Positions 1-7,900 of a DNA stretch of 34,085 bases are shown here, piece by piece. How positions within the stretch are numbered: position 1 is the stretch's first letter; each line of letters begins with the position of its first letter. Below the pieces are notes generated by a model. That model saw only the letters and a list, made by a program, of their open reading frames with translations. It was not told the DNA's origin and did not search any database. The DNA is taken from the NCBI GenBank assembly GCA_034927285.1, contig JAYFQF010000040.1, positions 1 through 34,085 on the forward strand, in the 5' to 3' direction. This DNA is from JAYFQF01 sp034927285. GTDB lineage: Bacteria > Bacillota > Peptococcia > DRI-13 > UBA5745. Both the position numbers and the translations under genes were made by a program.

Positions 1-631
1 GATAGGCTACAATAGAAATCCGGTAAGAAAGAATTTGAATAAAACAGCCTGCCACCATACCGCCGGCAATTAGCACAAGCTGATTGGATAACAAGTACCC
101 GGCAAACTCGGAAAGTACGGGAACAAAGGACGGTATGGTCACTAAAGCCATCACCGCGATAAACGGAACCATAGACCAGACCTTGGCTTTAGTGTAGCCC
201 ATCTTAAAGTACAGAGGCATTTGTATTCCTGTAATAGCGGAAAAAACCAAAAAAGATATACTGAACCCCAGCAGAATATCCGGTAATTCCAGCGCTTTAT
301 GCTGAAAGAACGCAAAGCCGGAATACAAAATGATAACCCCAAGAAATGAGATAAGGTAATTCAAAAATACGGAAACATATCGTCCAAGCACAATGTCTTT
401 CAATCCAACGGAAACTGAACTGTATAAGCGGTCAAGGTTGTTTTTTTCCTGTATGGCAAAAATATTGGAGGATATCAACGCCACAAACCATGCTCCGGTA
501 ATGCACAATAAAGTAACGGATGAGCCCATAAATCCGAACATCAGCACGATCAGCACTAATGATAAATACGCAGCCAGCTGTGATTTCATTGTGAAAAAAT
601 CAAGTCTGGCAATTCTCAAAAAGCCTGTCAT
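1..631 (-). CDS. ABC-2 type transporter permease (partial, runs off left edge)
   Basis: This is a membrane subunit of an ABC exporter. The reading frame starts at ATG 631 and stays open to base 1, about 210 codons, so the C-terminus is missing. The N-terminus reads MTGFLRIARLDFFTMKSQ and is followed by several hydrophobic stretches typical of membrane helices (for example LSLVLIVLMFGFMG, LISFLGVIILYSGFAF and FIAVMALVTIPSF). The motif IFAIQEKNNLDRLYSS after the second helix resembles the cytoplasmic loop of ABC-2 permeases of the Pmt/YtrC-like group. Its ATG overlaps the stop codon of the ATPase gene (ATGA), which implies translational coupling. Position after a YtrA-like GntR gene and an ATPase gene supports an exporter role, possibly for peptides or toxic amphiphiles. 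The substrate is not visible from sequence. Confidence 0.85.
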   Translation of the reverse strand, partial: MTGFLRIARLDFFTMKSQLAAYLSLVLIVLMFGFMGSSVTLLCITGAWFVALISSNIFAIQEKNNLDRLYSSVSVGLKDIVLGRYVSVFLNYLISFLGVIILYSGFAFFQHKALELPDILLGFSISFLVFSAITGIQMPLYFKMGYTKAKVWSMVPFIAVMALVTIPSFVPVLSEFAGYLLSNQLVLIAGGMVAGCFIQILSYRISIVAY

Positions 632-1488
632 TTCTTTTTGCCTCCTTTACTGATGCCGATCATAATATCGTCAATCGTTGCCCTGTCAAGGATGTAATTT
701 TTATATTGCGCCGCTTCTTTCGTGCCGATCAGCCCTTCAAACCCCATATCTGTCTTTCGCAAACCGATAATGTTTTTTTCAAGTTCCACTGTTAAATCCT
801 GCGTTCTGCCTTTTATAAGCCGATAACCGCCTGATAAAGCCTCCATGCTGCCGGTATAAATCAACTCACCCTGATTTATCAGCGTAATGTAATCGGCAAC
901 CCGTTCTAAATCTGTGGTAATGTGCGTGGAAAACAAAACGCTTCTTTCCCCGTCTTTTATATATTCCTGCAGGATCTCCAGAAATTCGCTGCGGGTTACC
1001 GGGTCAAGGCCGCTGGTGGGTTCGTCAAGGATAAGCAGTTTTGCGTTATGGGAAAAAGCGCAGGCAAGCATCAGTTTCATTTGCATCCCCCGCGATAACT
1101 CCCCCACTCTTTTTCTTGGCGGCAAATCAAAGCGTCTTACCATTTCACTGAAAACATCATGATTCCAATTATCATAAAAGATAGATATTGCTTTCTCCGT
1201 ATCCTTTACCGTCCAGCTATCCACATAAAATACGCTGTCGAACACAACGCCAATGTCCTGCTTGACGGCGTTTTCGCTTTTAATATTGTCGCTGCCAAAA
1301 ACCAGGATCTGTCCTGCGTCCTTTTCAAGCATATTGAGAATAAGCTGTATCGTCGTTGTTTTTCCGGCTCCATTGGGGCCGACAAACCCCATAATATAGC
1401 CTTTAGGCAAAGAGAAGCTGAGGTCACGCAGCTTAAAGGCGGAAAAGCTCTTACTCACATTCCTGAGATCCAAATAGTGATCAATCAT
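628..1488 (-). CDS. ABC transporter ATP-binding protein, GntR-linked export cassette
   Basis: This 286-residue ATPase would energise the adjacent ABC-2 permease. Walker A is GPNGAGKT at about residues 37-44, the signature is LSRGMQMK at 131-138, Walker B is LLILDEPTSGLD at 151-162, and the switch histidine is in FSTHI (about 189). The signature has R where most families have G, as often seen in this GntR-linked exporter group. The tail after residue 200 resembles the short regulatory extension of bacitracin/YtrB-like ATPases. The ATG at 1488 is preceded by a good site (TTGGAGGTAAAAT). The gene overlaps the regulator gene upstream by 8 bases and the permease gene downstream by 4 bases, so the three form one operon. 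PmtA and YtrB are the closest named relatives I can suggest; the exact substrate is unknown. Confidence 0.93.
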   Translation of the reverse strand: MIDHYLDLRNVSKSFSAFKLRDLSFSLPKGYIMGFVGPNGAGKTTTIQLILNMLEKDAGQILVFGSDNIKSENAVKQDIGVVFDSVFYVDSWTVKDTEKAISIFYDNWNHDVFSEMVRRFDLPPRKRVGELSRGMQMKLMLACAFSHNAKLLILDEPTSGLDPVTRSEFLEILQEYIKDGERSVLFSTHITTDLERVADYITLINQGELIYTGSMEALSGGYRLIKGRTQDLTVELEKNIIGLRKTDMGFEGLIGTKEAAQYKNYILDRATIDDIMIGISKGGKKK

Positions 1489-1861
1489 ATTTTACCTCCA
1501 ATAAAAGCCGTAAAAGGCTGATCATTTCATCATCCGTCATGGAAATCCTCTCTGCCGCCCGTATCGCATTGTTTAAGTTGTTTTCCACTTCCTTGATCAG
1601 CTGTTCACGGATAAGTTCGGAACTGCTGGACATAACAAAGAAGCCTTTACCTTGCCGGCTTGTAATAAATCCTTCCTGTTCAAGCTCATTGTACGCCCGC
1701 GTAGTCGTCAGCACACTTATTTTTAAGTCCTTCGCCAGCTGCCGCAACGAGGGGAGCATTTCATCTTCTATTAATTCTCCCGATAGGATCTGAGCCTTTA
1801 CCTGTTCTTTTATTTGCTCATAAATCGGCAGGCCGGAGCTATTTGCGATTATAATGTTCAA
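1481..1861 (-). CDS. GntR family transcriptional regulator, YtrA subfamily
   Basis: This is a 126-residue DNA-binding repressor with only a winged helix-turn-helix (about residues 11-76, including PIYEQIKEQV, LPSLRQLAKDL and TTTRAYNELEQEGFI) and a short helical tail for dimerisation. It lacks the large effector domain of other GntR proteins, which is typical of the YtrA subfamily. The start is TTG at 1861, chosen because GAGGTG lies 5 bases upstream and no ATG is available. It is the first gene of the regulator-ATPase-permease cassette and lies about 30 bases behind a strong promoter. A 13-bp palindrome covers that promoter's -10 box, so autorepression relieved by an inducer is likely. In the known Pmt and Ytr systems the regulator responds to exported or cell-wall-active compounds; the inducer here cannot be told. 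Confidence 0.92.
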   Translation of the reverse strand: MNIIIANSSGLPIYEQIKEQVKAQILSGELIEDEMLPSLRQLAKDLKISVLTTTRAYNELEQEGFITSRQGKGFFVMSSSSELIREQLIKEVENNLNNAIRAAERISMTDDEMISLLRLLLEVKYD

Positions 1862-1891
1862 GCGATCACCTCAAACTGTAATTCAATATTC

Positions 1892-1904
1892 ATATACAGT
1901 ATAT
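1892..1904. promoter_or_regulatory. Palindromic operator candidate overlapping the -10 box
   Basis: ATATAC-A-GTATAT is a perfect 6-bp inverted repeat around one central base. It contains the whole -10 hexamer of the cassette promoter. Binding by the GntR protein encoded immediately downstream would block RNA polymerase, so this is the best candidate for its autoregulatory operator. This is inferred from position and symmetry. Confidence 0.6.
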
Positions 1905-1926
1905 TCAGAAGTAACAGTCTTGTCAA
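1898..1926 (-). promoter_or_regulatory. Sigma-A promoter of the GntR/ABC cassette
   Basis: Read on the minus strand, a perfect -35 box TTGACA (1926-1921) is followed by exactly 17 bases and then TATACT (1903-1898). The expected transcription start is near 1891, giving a leader of about 30 bases before the TTG start codon of the regulator. Confidence 0.85.
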
Positions 1927-1962
1927 GGAGAAAACGAAATTATTGTCTCATCCCGTTGGCAG

Positions 1963-1991
1963 TTGATTCAAACAGGACAATTTTGTATAAT
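1963..1991 (+). promoter_or_regulatory. Sigma-A promoter of the MalT/LuxR-type regulator gene
   Basis: TTGATT (1963-1968), a 17-base spacer and a consensus TATAAT (1986-1991) lie about 50 bases upstream of the regulator's ATG. It is divergent from the GntR cassette promoter, and the two -35 boxes are about 37 bases apart. Confidence 0.75.
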
Positions 1992-2043
1992 CCATTTGGG
2001 ATATGTTTTATAAGTTTACATCTTCGGGAGGGGACAGAGCAGG

Positions 2044-4521
2044 ATGAAGCAAGAGAAAGCCGGTGTTTCCGGGCTGCATTATTACTCTGACCGGCTTAGA
2101 AAAAAACTGAATAAAATACCTCATTCCCCCACTACAATTCTTGAAGCGCCGTCAGGCTGCGGAAAAACCACGGCGGTTCAAGATTTTCTGGAATCTGAGT
2201 TGGTGCAGGACACACCGGTCTACTGGTTCACAGCGGCTGACGAAGCGCCCGCCGTCGGTTTTATGCGGCTTTGCCGCGATATTGACAGAATAGACAATAA
2301 TGCCGGTCAACGGCTGATTCAAATAGGTTTGCCCAATGCCGCCACCGTCGGCGAAGCCTGTGATGCGCTGCATTCAATTAATTGCCGGCTTGAAACCTAT
2401 CTTATCATCGACAACTTTCAGTATTTGCAAGCCGCCCTCCCGAAAGCCTTTTTTACCGCCATGACAGAACATGCCGGAGAGCGTCTGCATCTCGTGGTCA
2501 TCACTCAGATGCTCTCCCGTGAAATGCTGTCCGCTCTGTCAGGCCGGGGTGTTTTACATATTACCGCATCCGATCTGCGACTTGAATTGAAAGATATTGT
2601 TGATTATTTTGCCCTTGCAGGTCTGACTGTTACTTCCAAGGACGCGAAAGAAATCGCCGGTTATACTGAAGGCTGGATCATCGCGGTTTATCTGCAGCTT
2701 TGCGCTTACCGGGAGACGGGTTCCCTCTCCGATCTGTCCGGTATTTACACTCTGATTGAGCGCCTTGTTTGGAATACGCTGACTGATGAGCAACAGGGAT
2801 TTCTGCTGCGGCTTTCTCCTTTTGAGGCAGTTACTGTGCGGCAGGCCTGCACCCTTCTGGGCTGTGACAGTCTGCCGGAATACGCCCATGACGCTCTGAA
2901 AATTCCGTTTATCCGTTATTCAATCAGTGAGAAACGGTATGAGCTGCATAGTGTTTTATCTGAGATTTTAATTCAAAAAAGGAAAGATTCAGGCATTGAC
3001 GTTGAAAGGAAGTGCCTGCTGGCCGCCGGGGATTACTTCCGGGACGCAGGAGAACAGGATAAAGCTCTTGATCTATACTTCCAGGCCGGAGATTATAAAC
3101 GGATGCTGTCTCTTGATCTCTCGCGTCTGACCCTGGAGGAAATAGGCGGGGTTCCTTTTTCTGAAATTGCGTTGCGTATCGCGCGAAACTGTCCTGATGA
3201 TATTAAAAATAAACATGTTCTTTCCATGCTTCGGGTCGCGTGGGCGCTTTTAACTGCCGGGATATATCCGGAGTTTGACGTTTTGATGAAAGAGCTTCGG
3301 GGAACGCTTGCGGCAAACGCTTCCGAAGACGCGGCGCTTTTGCGCGGCGAGTGGCTGCTGCTGTCTTCCTGGCGGTGCCTGCCGCGCCTTAATGAGATGA
3401 TCGGCCTATTAAAGCAGGCCGCTCCGCTTTTCGGCGGAAGGGTCTCGCAGGTGATACTGCCTGCCGCGCCGTGGTGCTTCGGTGACTATTCCCAGATAGC
3501 CGTGTTTCACAGTAAGCCGGGTGAAGCGGACCGGGAGGCCGACATTCTTGAGGAATACATAGCGATCTATTCCAGACTGACCAATGGTCATGGAAGCGGA
3601 GCGGATGCGTTGTTTCGCGCCGAGCTGGCCCATTACAGAGGGGACTTGAACGGAGCGGAGATTTTAGCGTATAAAGCCAGCTTTCTTGCAGAAAGCAGCC
3701 GTCAAAGTGTGGTGCAGCTTGGAGCGGCTCTCCATCTGGCTGAAATAGCCGTTGAAAAATCCGATGCGGCAAGCTGGCAGCGGGCCATCACTTCCATGGA
3801 GCGCGCCGCAGCCAATCCCGGCCAGAACAATTTTGTGCTTCGCAGCGATGTGGATATCCTTCGCGCCCTCCTGCTGAATGAACTGCAGCACCAGGAGCGG
3901 ATTGACGACTGGCTGAAATCCGGCGAAACGACAGGGCGAATCCTGCCGTCAATGCGGCAAAGCGCCCTGTTTATAAGGCTTGGTTACTTCATGCACCAGG
4001 GCGAATACGCACGACTTGCAGGGATGGCTGAAGCGGCAAAGGAAACCCTCCGGCCTGCCGATACCTTGGCCGATACGTTGCTGTCGCTACTGGCGGCCGT
4101 CGGCTATACTTTTCTCGGCTACGCCTCCCGTGCGGAGGAGTTCGTGCTGCATGCGGCTGAAATCGCGCTGCCGGACGGTCTGGTATATCTGCTGGCCGTG
4201 TATCACTGGATGACCCAGGGCCTGTCTGAAAAACTGATTCAAAATTATTTCCCGGAGTATTTGTCCCGGTTTCTTGAAATCAAGGAGCGCTTTATCACCG
4301 GCTTTACAAAGCTCCATTCCGATCTATCCCCCAGCAAACTACCCGAAGGTCTCACTCTGCGCGAGCGTGAGGTGGCTTTGCTGGCGGCGGAAGGCCTCAG
4401 AAACAACGAGATTGCGGAAAAGCTGTTCATATCCGAAAGCACGGTTCGGGCACATATGCGTACAGTATTTCAAAAGTTTGATATCGACCGCAGGGCTAAG
4501 CTTGCCGATAAGCTGAGGTAA
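2044..4521 (+). CDS. MalT-like LuxR family ATP-dependent transcriptional regulator
   Basis: This 825-residue protein is a STAND-type transcription activator. The N-terminus carries an NTPase with Walker A APSGCGKTT at residues 35-43 and a Walker-B-like strand TYLIIDNFQYL near 120-130. A long helical, TPR-like sensor region follows (about 300-760, e.g. AAGDYFRDAGEQDKALDLY). The C-terminus is a LuxR helix-turn-helix (770-825, LTLREREVALLAAEGLRNNE through STVRAHMRTVFQKF). This architecture and length match MalT relatives, which bind ATP and a ligand, oligomerise and activate nearby genes. The ATG at 2044 has GGAGGGG about 10 bases upstream. It is transcribed from its own TTGATT/TATAAT promoter and lies directly before DUF2442 and the giant SLH protein genes, so those are its most likely targets. 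The ligand is unknown. Confidence 0.93.
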   Translation: MKQEKAGVSGLHYYSDRLRKKLNKIPHSPTTILEAPSGCGKTTAVQDFLESELVQDTPVYWFTAADEAPAVGFMRLCRDIDRIDNNAGQRLIQIGLPNAATVGEACDALHSINCRLETYLIIDNFQYLQAALPKAFFTAMTEHAGERLHLVVITQMLSREMLSALSGRGVLHITASDLRLELKDIVDYFALAGLTVTSKDAKEIAGYTEGWIIAVYLQLCAYRETGSLSDLSGIYTLIERLVWNTLTDEQQGFLLRLSPFEAVTVRQACTLLGCDSLPEYAHDALKIPFIRYSISEKRYELHSVLSEILIQKRKDSGIDVERKCLLAAGDYFRDAGEQDKALDLYFQAGDYKRMLSLDLSRLTLEEIGGVPFSEIALRIARNCPDDIKNKHVLSMLRVAWALLTAGIYPEFDVLMKELRGTLAANASEDAALLRGEWLLLSSWRCLPRLNEMIGLLKQAAPLFGGRVSQVILPAAPWCFGDYSQIAVFHSKPGEADREADILEEYIAIYSRLTNGHGSGADALFRAELAHYRGDLNGAEILAYKASFLAESSRQSVVQLGAALHLAEIAVEKSDAASWQRAITSMERAAANPGQNNFVLRSDVDILRALLLNELQHQERIDDWLKSGETTGRILPSMRQSALFIRLGYFMHQGEYARLAGMAEAAKETLRPADTLADTLLSLLAAVGYTFLGYASRAEEFVLHAAEIALPDGLVYLLAVYHWMTQGLSEKLIQNYFPEYLSRFLEIKERFITGFTKLHSDLSPSKLPEGLTLREREVALLAAEGLRNNEIAEKLFISESTVRAHMRTVFQKFDIDRRAKLADKLR

Positions 4522-4571
4522 AGGAAACTTATGATATGAATGTGCGCTTCCGGGCGGCACCACCACACTGC

Positions 4572-4599
4572 TTGAATTGTATACTGGGGGAAAAATAAT
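4572..4599 (+). promoter_or_regulatory. Weak promoter candidate before the leader hairpin
   Basis: TTGAAT (4572-4577) and AATAAT (4594-4599) are separated by 16 bases. If used, transcription would start near 4606 and the hairpin at 4634-4671 would lie in the 5' leader of the DUF2442 gene instead of only at the 3' end of the regulator transcript. The match is imperfect. Confidence 0.3.
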
Positions 4600-4633
4600 C
4601 TGAAAAATAGTCCATGTGGACGATGCGGAAATT

Positions 4634-4671
4634 AAAATCCCGTCTTACAATATCTGTAAGATGGGATTTTT
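4634..4671 (+). terminator. Strong intrinsic terminator, possibly a leader attenuator
   Basis: A 15-bp stem (4634-4648 with 4656-4671, one G-U pair, 7-base loop) ends in TTTTT. It is 112 bases after the regulator stop codon and only about 16 bases before the start codon of the DUF2442 gene, whose ribosome binding site follows the T run almost at once. It should stop transcripts of the regulator gene. Because no strong promoter is visible between it and DUF2442, expression of the downstream pair may depend on reading through it. Confidence 0.8.
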
Positions 4672-4687
4672 ACATTTGGGAGGAAAT

Positions 4688-4924
4688 ATGACCTATATAA
4701 AATCTGTCGTTCCCATGAAGGACCACCGGCTTTTTATGGAGATGGCAAGCGGCAGCACCGTAACGGTGGATCTCTCCGTTAAGCTTAAAACCATGAAATA
4801 TGCGGAGCTTGCGGATGAGGACTTTTTTATGACCGCCAAAACCGACGGCGATTACGTCTTCTGGGGCGGCGGGCGGCTGAAACTCACCGTGAACGAGCTT
4901 ATGGAAGTGGCGTTATTAGGCTGA
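4688..4924 (+). CDS. DUF2442 domain protein
   Basis: This is a 78-residue protein with the pattern of DUF2442: VVPMKDHRLFMEMASGSTVTVDL near the N-terminus, then FFMTAKTDGDYVFW and GRLKLTVNELME. I chose ATG 4688 because GGGAGGAAAT sits immediately upstream. An earlier in-frame ATG at 4616 would put the terminator hairpin inside the coding region and has no ribosome binding site. DUF2442 proteins are small, of unknown biochemical function, and often lie in toxin-antitoxin-like or regulatory contexts. Here the gene lies 46 bases before the giant SLH protein gene with no terminator between, so the two are probably cotranscribed. Its codon use looks similar to that of its neighbours. Function cannot be stated. 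Confidence 0.75.
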   Translation: MTYIKSVVPMKDHRLFMEMASGSTVTVDLSVKLKTMKYAELADEDFFMTAKTDGDYVFWGGGRLKLTVNELMEVALLG

Positions 4925-4970
4925 CGCGAAAATTTGACGTTGTTAAACAATTATGGTGAGGAGGAGAAAA

Positions 4971-7900
4971 ATGGGTAAAAAAATACTAAGCGTGCTATTA
5001 ACATTTTGCTTGCTGGTAAGCTTGCTTACATCCTTCGGCTCTTTGGCTCTGGCGGCGGGTCGCATAACGGTGGGGTCGTCCGGAGACTACAGTTCCATAG
5101 CGGAAGCGCTCACGCATGTCGAGAATGGCGGGATCATCGAGCTGTTGGAAGATATTAATGAAAGCGTGTCCGCTTCTGTATCTGCGTCCGATACCGTCAT
5201 TACAATCGACGGCGGCGGATACACCGTTACCGCCCCGGATCAGACCGACTCCGACTCCATCGTTTTTGCCTTTGCAGGCAGCGGTACGATGATATTAAAA
5301 AACATCACGCTTCAGGGGGGAACGGCGACAGGCAGTCACTATAGCATCGGACTGAAAACGATAAGCGGTTCCGTGAATATACTGAGCGGCGGCAATGTCA
5401 GCGCCATCGGTGGTCAAAGCGAGTATATGAGCCAAGGTCTTCAATGCAATGGTACCGGAGTTGTCGATGTCGATGTCGCCACTGGCGGAACGGCAAACAC
5501 CAGCACCGATCAGACCGGGAGCGTCGGCGTATATAACAGCGGCACAGGAACGGTAAACGTTTATTCCGCTACCGGCGGTGCAAGCACTCAAGGCAGTATA
5601 GGCGTTGTAAATAACAGCACCGGAACAGTCAATGTGACATACGCAGCGGCAGGAAACGGTGATGTTTACGGCGACGGTATTGATAATATGGGCGGCGGCT
5701 GCGTCAATGCTTATGAGGCGACAGAGGCAAGCGGCACAATGACACCAAGCTATGCCGTGTATAACGGAAGCGGTACAGTCAACGCCAACATAGCGAGCAC
5801 AACAAACGGTACGGTCAATACAAACGTTACAGCGCTTACGTTAAATAAGGGAAGCGGCGTCAGCTGTGTGCTGGATTCCATAACGATCGCAGCCTCAGGC
5901 GATACAACTGTGGGTACGCTGCCCAGCGTGACAATAAACGGGCAGTACAGCGGAAAATGGTATACGGACAGTTCATTGGCAACCTTGCTTTCGGGCACAG
6001 CGGTTGCCGGCGGAACATCGGACCTGTACAGCAGCTTTTACCAGCTTTATTCGATATCCGGTACGATTACAAACAGCACAGGTAACGGGCTGGCAGCCAC
6101 ACTGCAGCTCCTGGACAGCTTTGGCAACGATGTGGTGGGCGCTGTGGCCGCGAATTCAGACGGTACATATGATATCCCGGATGTGCCCGCCGGTACCGGA
6201 TACACTATTGAAGTTGCCTTCCCCGGATATATCGCAGGAGTCATTCCGGCATTTGATCTGACCGGCAGTGTCACCGGACAGGATCTGACCCTTGCCGCAT
6301 GCGCCGCACAGCTGACCAGCAATGGTGCTGTGACGAACTACGATACGATCCAGAACGCGCTGGATGCGGCGGCGGACGGTGATACCGTGACGGTGCTTCG
6401 GAACTCGACAGAAACGCTGACCTACCCGGGAACGGTTGAAAAAACCTTCACGGTTGACGGCGGCGGATATACAGTCACCGCCCCTGACTCGGCAGACTCC
6501 TCCTCCTTTGCCCTGGTCCTGGGAGGCAGCGGCACGATCATTTTGCAAAATATTACGCTTCAGGGCGGAACCGTGAGTTCCGGAGAGTATACGAGCAGCG
6601 GGTTAAGCATTGCCTCCGGCTCCAGCCTGACGGTATTAAGCGGCGGCGCTTTTTCGGCAAACGGCGGCGGGTCCAGCTATCGTAGCGCAGGCGTCATTCA
6701 TCTGGGCGCCGGTGCGGTCAATGTCGATTCTGCGGCCGGCGGTTCAGGAACGACCAGTTACGGCGTTTATAACGGCGGCAGCGGTACGGTAAATGTTAAT
6801 ACCGCCCAGGCCGGAACCGGAAGCCCCGGCAGTTACGGTATCTACAATAACGGCGGAACCGTAAACGCCGCCGCCGCGACCGGAGATACCTATGGCGTTT
6901 ATAATTTTGCTTCCAGTTATGTCAATGTGACCAGCGCCCAGGGGAATACATACGATATCTACAACAACGGTACTGTTAACTTAGTCAATGCGGATAATAT
7001 TGGAACAACACCGGCCTCCACAGTGAACTACGGCAGCGGCGTTACGCCCCTTACGCTGAACAAGGGAGCCGGCGCCGCCTGTGTGCTTGGTTCCCTTCCG
7101 ATCGCGGCAGCCGGTGATACAACGGTAGGAACGCTGCCCGGCGTCATGAAAGACGGCCAAATTGGAACATGGTATACTACCGGCGATAAAACCATGGAAT
7201 TTACGGCTTCGATTGTATCGAGCACCACGGCAGCTCTGTACAGCACATTTTATACGGCATCCGATACGACGCCGCCGGCCGTATCGGGCGTGACGCCCAG
7301 CGGCGCAGGCGCATCCACCAGAGGCAACGTGGTGATCACCTTCAACGAAGCGATGGGCGCCGCCGCGGGAACGGTATCGCTGACCTCGGCGGGCGGAACG
7401 GTACCCCTTGATCCCGCCGGCGGCAGCTGGTCGGCAGATGCGAAGACCTACACCATTGCTTACTCCGGGCTTTCAGGCAGCACAGCATATACCGTAAACA
7501 TCTCCGGCTTCCGGGACGCCGCGAACAACAGTATGTCAGCCGACATCAGCCACAGCTTTACAACTTGGGTAAGCTTTGCGGTCACCACCGCGGATGGGAC
7601 CTATGCCTTCGACAGTTCCGGAAATTTGACGATTTCTTCCTCCGGCACATACCACGTCGAAGGACCAGGCACAACGGTTGCCCACAGAATCAAAATCAGT
7701 GACGGCATCATGGCAAACATCACCCTCAGCAATGTGAATATCGACGTGTCAAGCGTCGGCGGCTGCGCCTTTCAACTGCAGGGAACAGCGGCTGTCGACC
7801 TTACCCTCGAAGGGACCAACACGCTGAAAAGCGCACCGGACTGTGCCAGTCTTCAGGTTCCTGAAAATGCGACGCTGTCGATAACCGGCGGCATTTCGGA

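Noticed and set aside
4616..4687. Upstream start for the DUF2442 gene at 4616
   Set aside because: It would place the terminator hairpin inside the coding region and lacks a ribosome binding site; ATG 4688 has a strong one.
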